Assembly: GCF_016793485.1 (NCBI RefSeq)
Contig: NZ_JAEULZ010000039.1
Coordinates: 1-64,000, forward strand
Source of the DNA: Mesorhizobium sp.
GTDB taxonomy: Bacteria > Pseudomonadota > Alphaproteobacteria > Rhizobiales > Rhizobiaceae
Length of the DNA: 64,000 bases
Reading direction: 5' to 3'
This document shows, piece after piece, positions 63,343 through 64,000 of this stretch. The notes under the pieces were generated by a model. The model was not told where the DNA came from, did no database searches, and saw only the letters and a list, made by a program, of their open reading frames with translations. A program made the translations under genes and the position numbers. Each line of letters begins with the position of its first letter. The stretch's first letter is position 1.

Positions 63343-63804
63343 ATGATGGCACATACCTTTCCTGGGATACGCAGGGCTGCAATCGCGGTTGGTGTCGGCA
63401 TTCTGTCTTTCGGTGTGCTCGGCACCGTCGCTGCTCTGTGGCCGAATCCGCTATTCATAAGGATGACGCCTGCCGGTGGGTGGGAAATCGCTCTGCTTAG
63501 CCTGCAGTCCGTTCTCCTCGGGCTATATGCCGCCATCTGGCGGCCGACCTGTTCAATCCGGACCGCGGGCGCCGGGGGCCTACTCAACTTTCTCGGCATC
63601 GCATGTCCGGTCTGCAACAAGATACTGCTGCTCTTGTTCGGCGCGAACGCCCTGATGACATACTATGAGCCGCTGCGCTTGTATCTTGCCGTCCTGGGCG
63701 TGCTCCTCACTGCCTTTGTTCTTGCTCGCGAGTGGATGTTGCGTTCTTCCGAGCGCTCGAAAGATGTGGCCGCCCTGGGTGGCGCAGTAACTGAGGGGCG
63801 ATGA
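63343..63804 (+). CDS. Membrane protein with CPVC motif
   Basis: A 153-residue protein with four membrane helices. ACPVCNKILLLLFGANALM (about residues 86-104) carries a CxxC at a helix start. This suggests thiol redox chemistry or metal binding. No family name is certain. An ATG at 63346 is an alternative start. Confidence 0.65.
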   Translation: MMAHTFPGIRRAAIAVGVGILSFGVLGTVAALWPNPLFIRMTPAGGWEIALLSLQSVLLGLYAAIWRPTCSIRTAGAGGLLNFLGIACPVCNKILLLLFGANALMTYYEPLRLYLAVLGVLLTAFVLAREWMLRSSERSKDVAALGGAVTEGR

Positions 63805-63866
63805 TCCAGTCAGAAGCCATTTTCGAAGGAGGGGGTCAGCACCACTAAAGGTGACGCGGACTCCGT

Positions 63867-64000
63867 ATGACTGAGATGCCTGTTCAATGGGCTTGGCTCG
63901 ACCTTTGGCCCTTTGCGCTTTTGATCATCGGCGCGATGTCCTGGGCCCTCTATCATTTTCTCGCGCCATCAAGTTGGCGCGAATGGACGAGCGCCGGAGT
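63867..64000 (+). CDS. ICMT-like methyltransferase, N-terminal fragment
   Basis: The first 44 residues of a gene that runs off the right edge. A membrane helix (FALLIIGAMSWALYHFL) is followed by APSSWREWTSAGV, which lines up with FKPTTTRDWRSFGAF in the ICMT-like protein at 10948. It is therefore probably a second member of that family. The call rests on this short match only. Confidence 0.5.
   Translation, partial: MTEMPVQWAWLDLWPFALLIIGAMSWALYHFLAPSSWREWTSAG

Noticed and set aside
62695-63354. Minus-strand frame opposite the zinc-finger gene and the following gap
   Set aside because: It overlaps the L,D-transpeptidase end and the ClpX-type zinc finger, with no family signature.

Overview
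The window looks like part of a mobile or island region in an alphaproteobacterium, most likely Hyphomicrobiales (rhizobial relatives). The reasons are a high-GC composition, a Ti/IncP-type trb conjugation operon ending in a DUF2274 gene, a LysR gene facing that operon, and FNR/FixK-type operators. No rRNA, tRNA, CRISPR array or recognisable insertion sequence was seen.

Layout. Positions 1-6.2 kb hold the distal part of a trb type IV secretion operon (trbE fragment, trbJ, trbK-alt, trbL, trbF, trbG, trbI, DUF2274). trbG carries an in-frame stop codon. From about 6.2 to 52 kb comes a cargo region with at least ten matches to TTRAY-N4-RTYAA (FNR/FixK-like boxes), plus one near match. These lie in front of a sigma factor, small metal/redox proteins, an arginine deiminase operon (carrier-arcA-arcB-arcC), a copper-type ATPase, a yhiI-rbbA-yhhJ export operon, a PRPP synthetase-phosphoketolase-nuclease-like-nucleoside phosphorylase operon, a multicopper oxidase, a universal stress protein next to an archaeal-type GAPDH, and a glycogen phosphorylase-CBS/BON-lactate dehydrogenase operon. 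From 52 to 64 kb there is a copper/metal block: copA-cueR with divergent copZ under two CueR-type operators, DUF305 and DUF411 proteins, an SPC-type P1B ATPase with a frameshift, cytochrome c, a ferric-reductase-like membrane protein, an L,D-transpeptidase, and small zinc-finger or membrane proteins.

How it fits together. I infer that the cargo supports survival and ATP supply at low oxygen: arginine fermentation, phosphoketolase and pentose routes, and glycogen to D-lactate. It combines this with handling of copper and other metals and with envelope redox repair, largely under one oxygen-responsive regulon. A DXP-independent PLP synthase (pdxST) and a DsbA/CcdA pair sit in the middle.

The least expected pattern is a set of five short, signal-peptide-bearing, Cys-containing reading frames (9421, 36695, 41165, 44565 and 61741) with proline-rich C-termini. 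Each lies just upstream, on the same strand, of a redox, envelope or regulatory gene. They resemble the copper-sensing uORF idea (DUF2946/CruR) and Pro-dependent arrest peptides, and may form a family of nascent-chain sensors. At least three genes (trbG, a small membrane gene at 53.0-53.4 kb, and the ATPase at 57.3 kb) are interrupted. Either the island is decaying or the assembly has errors there.
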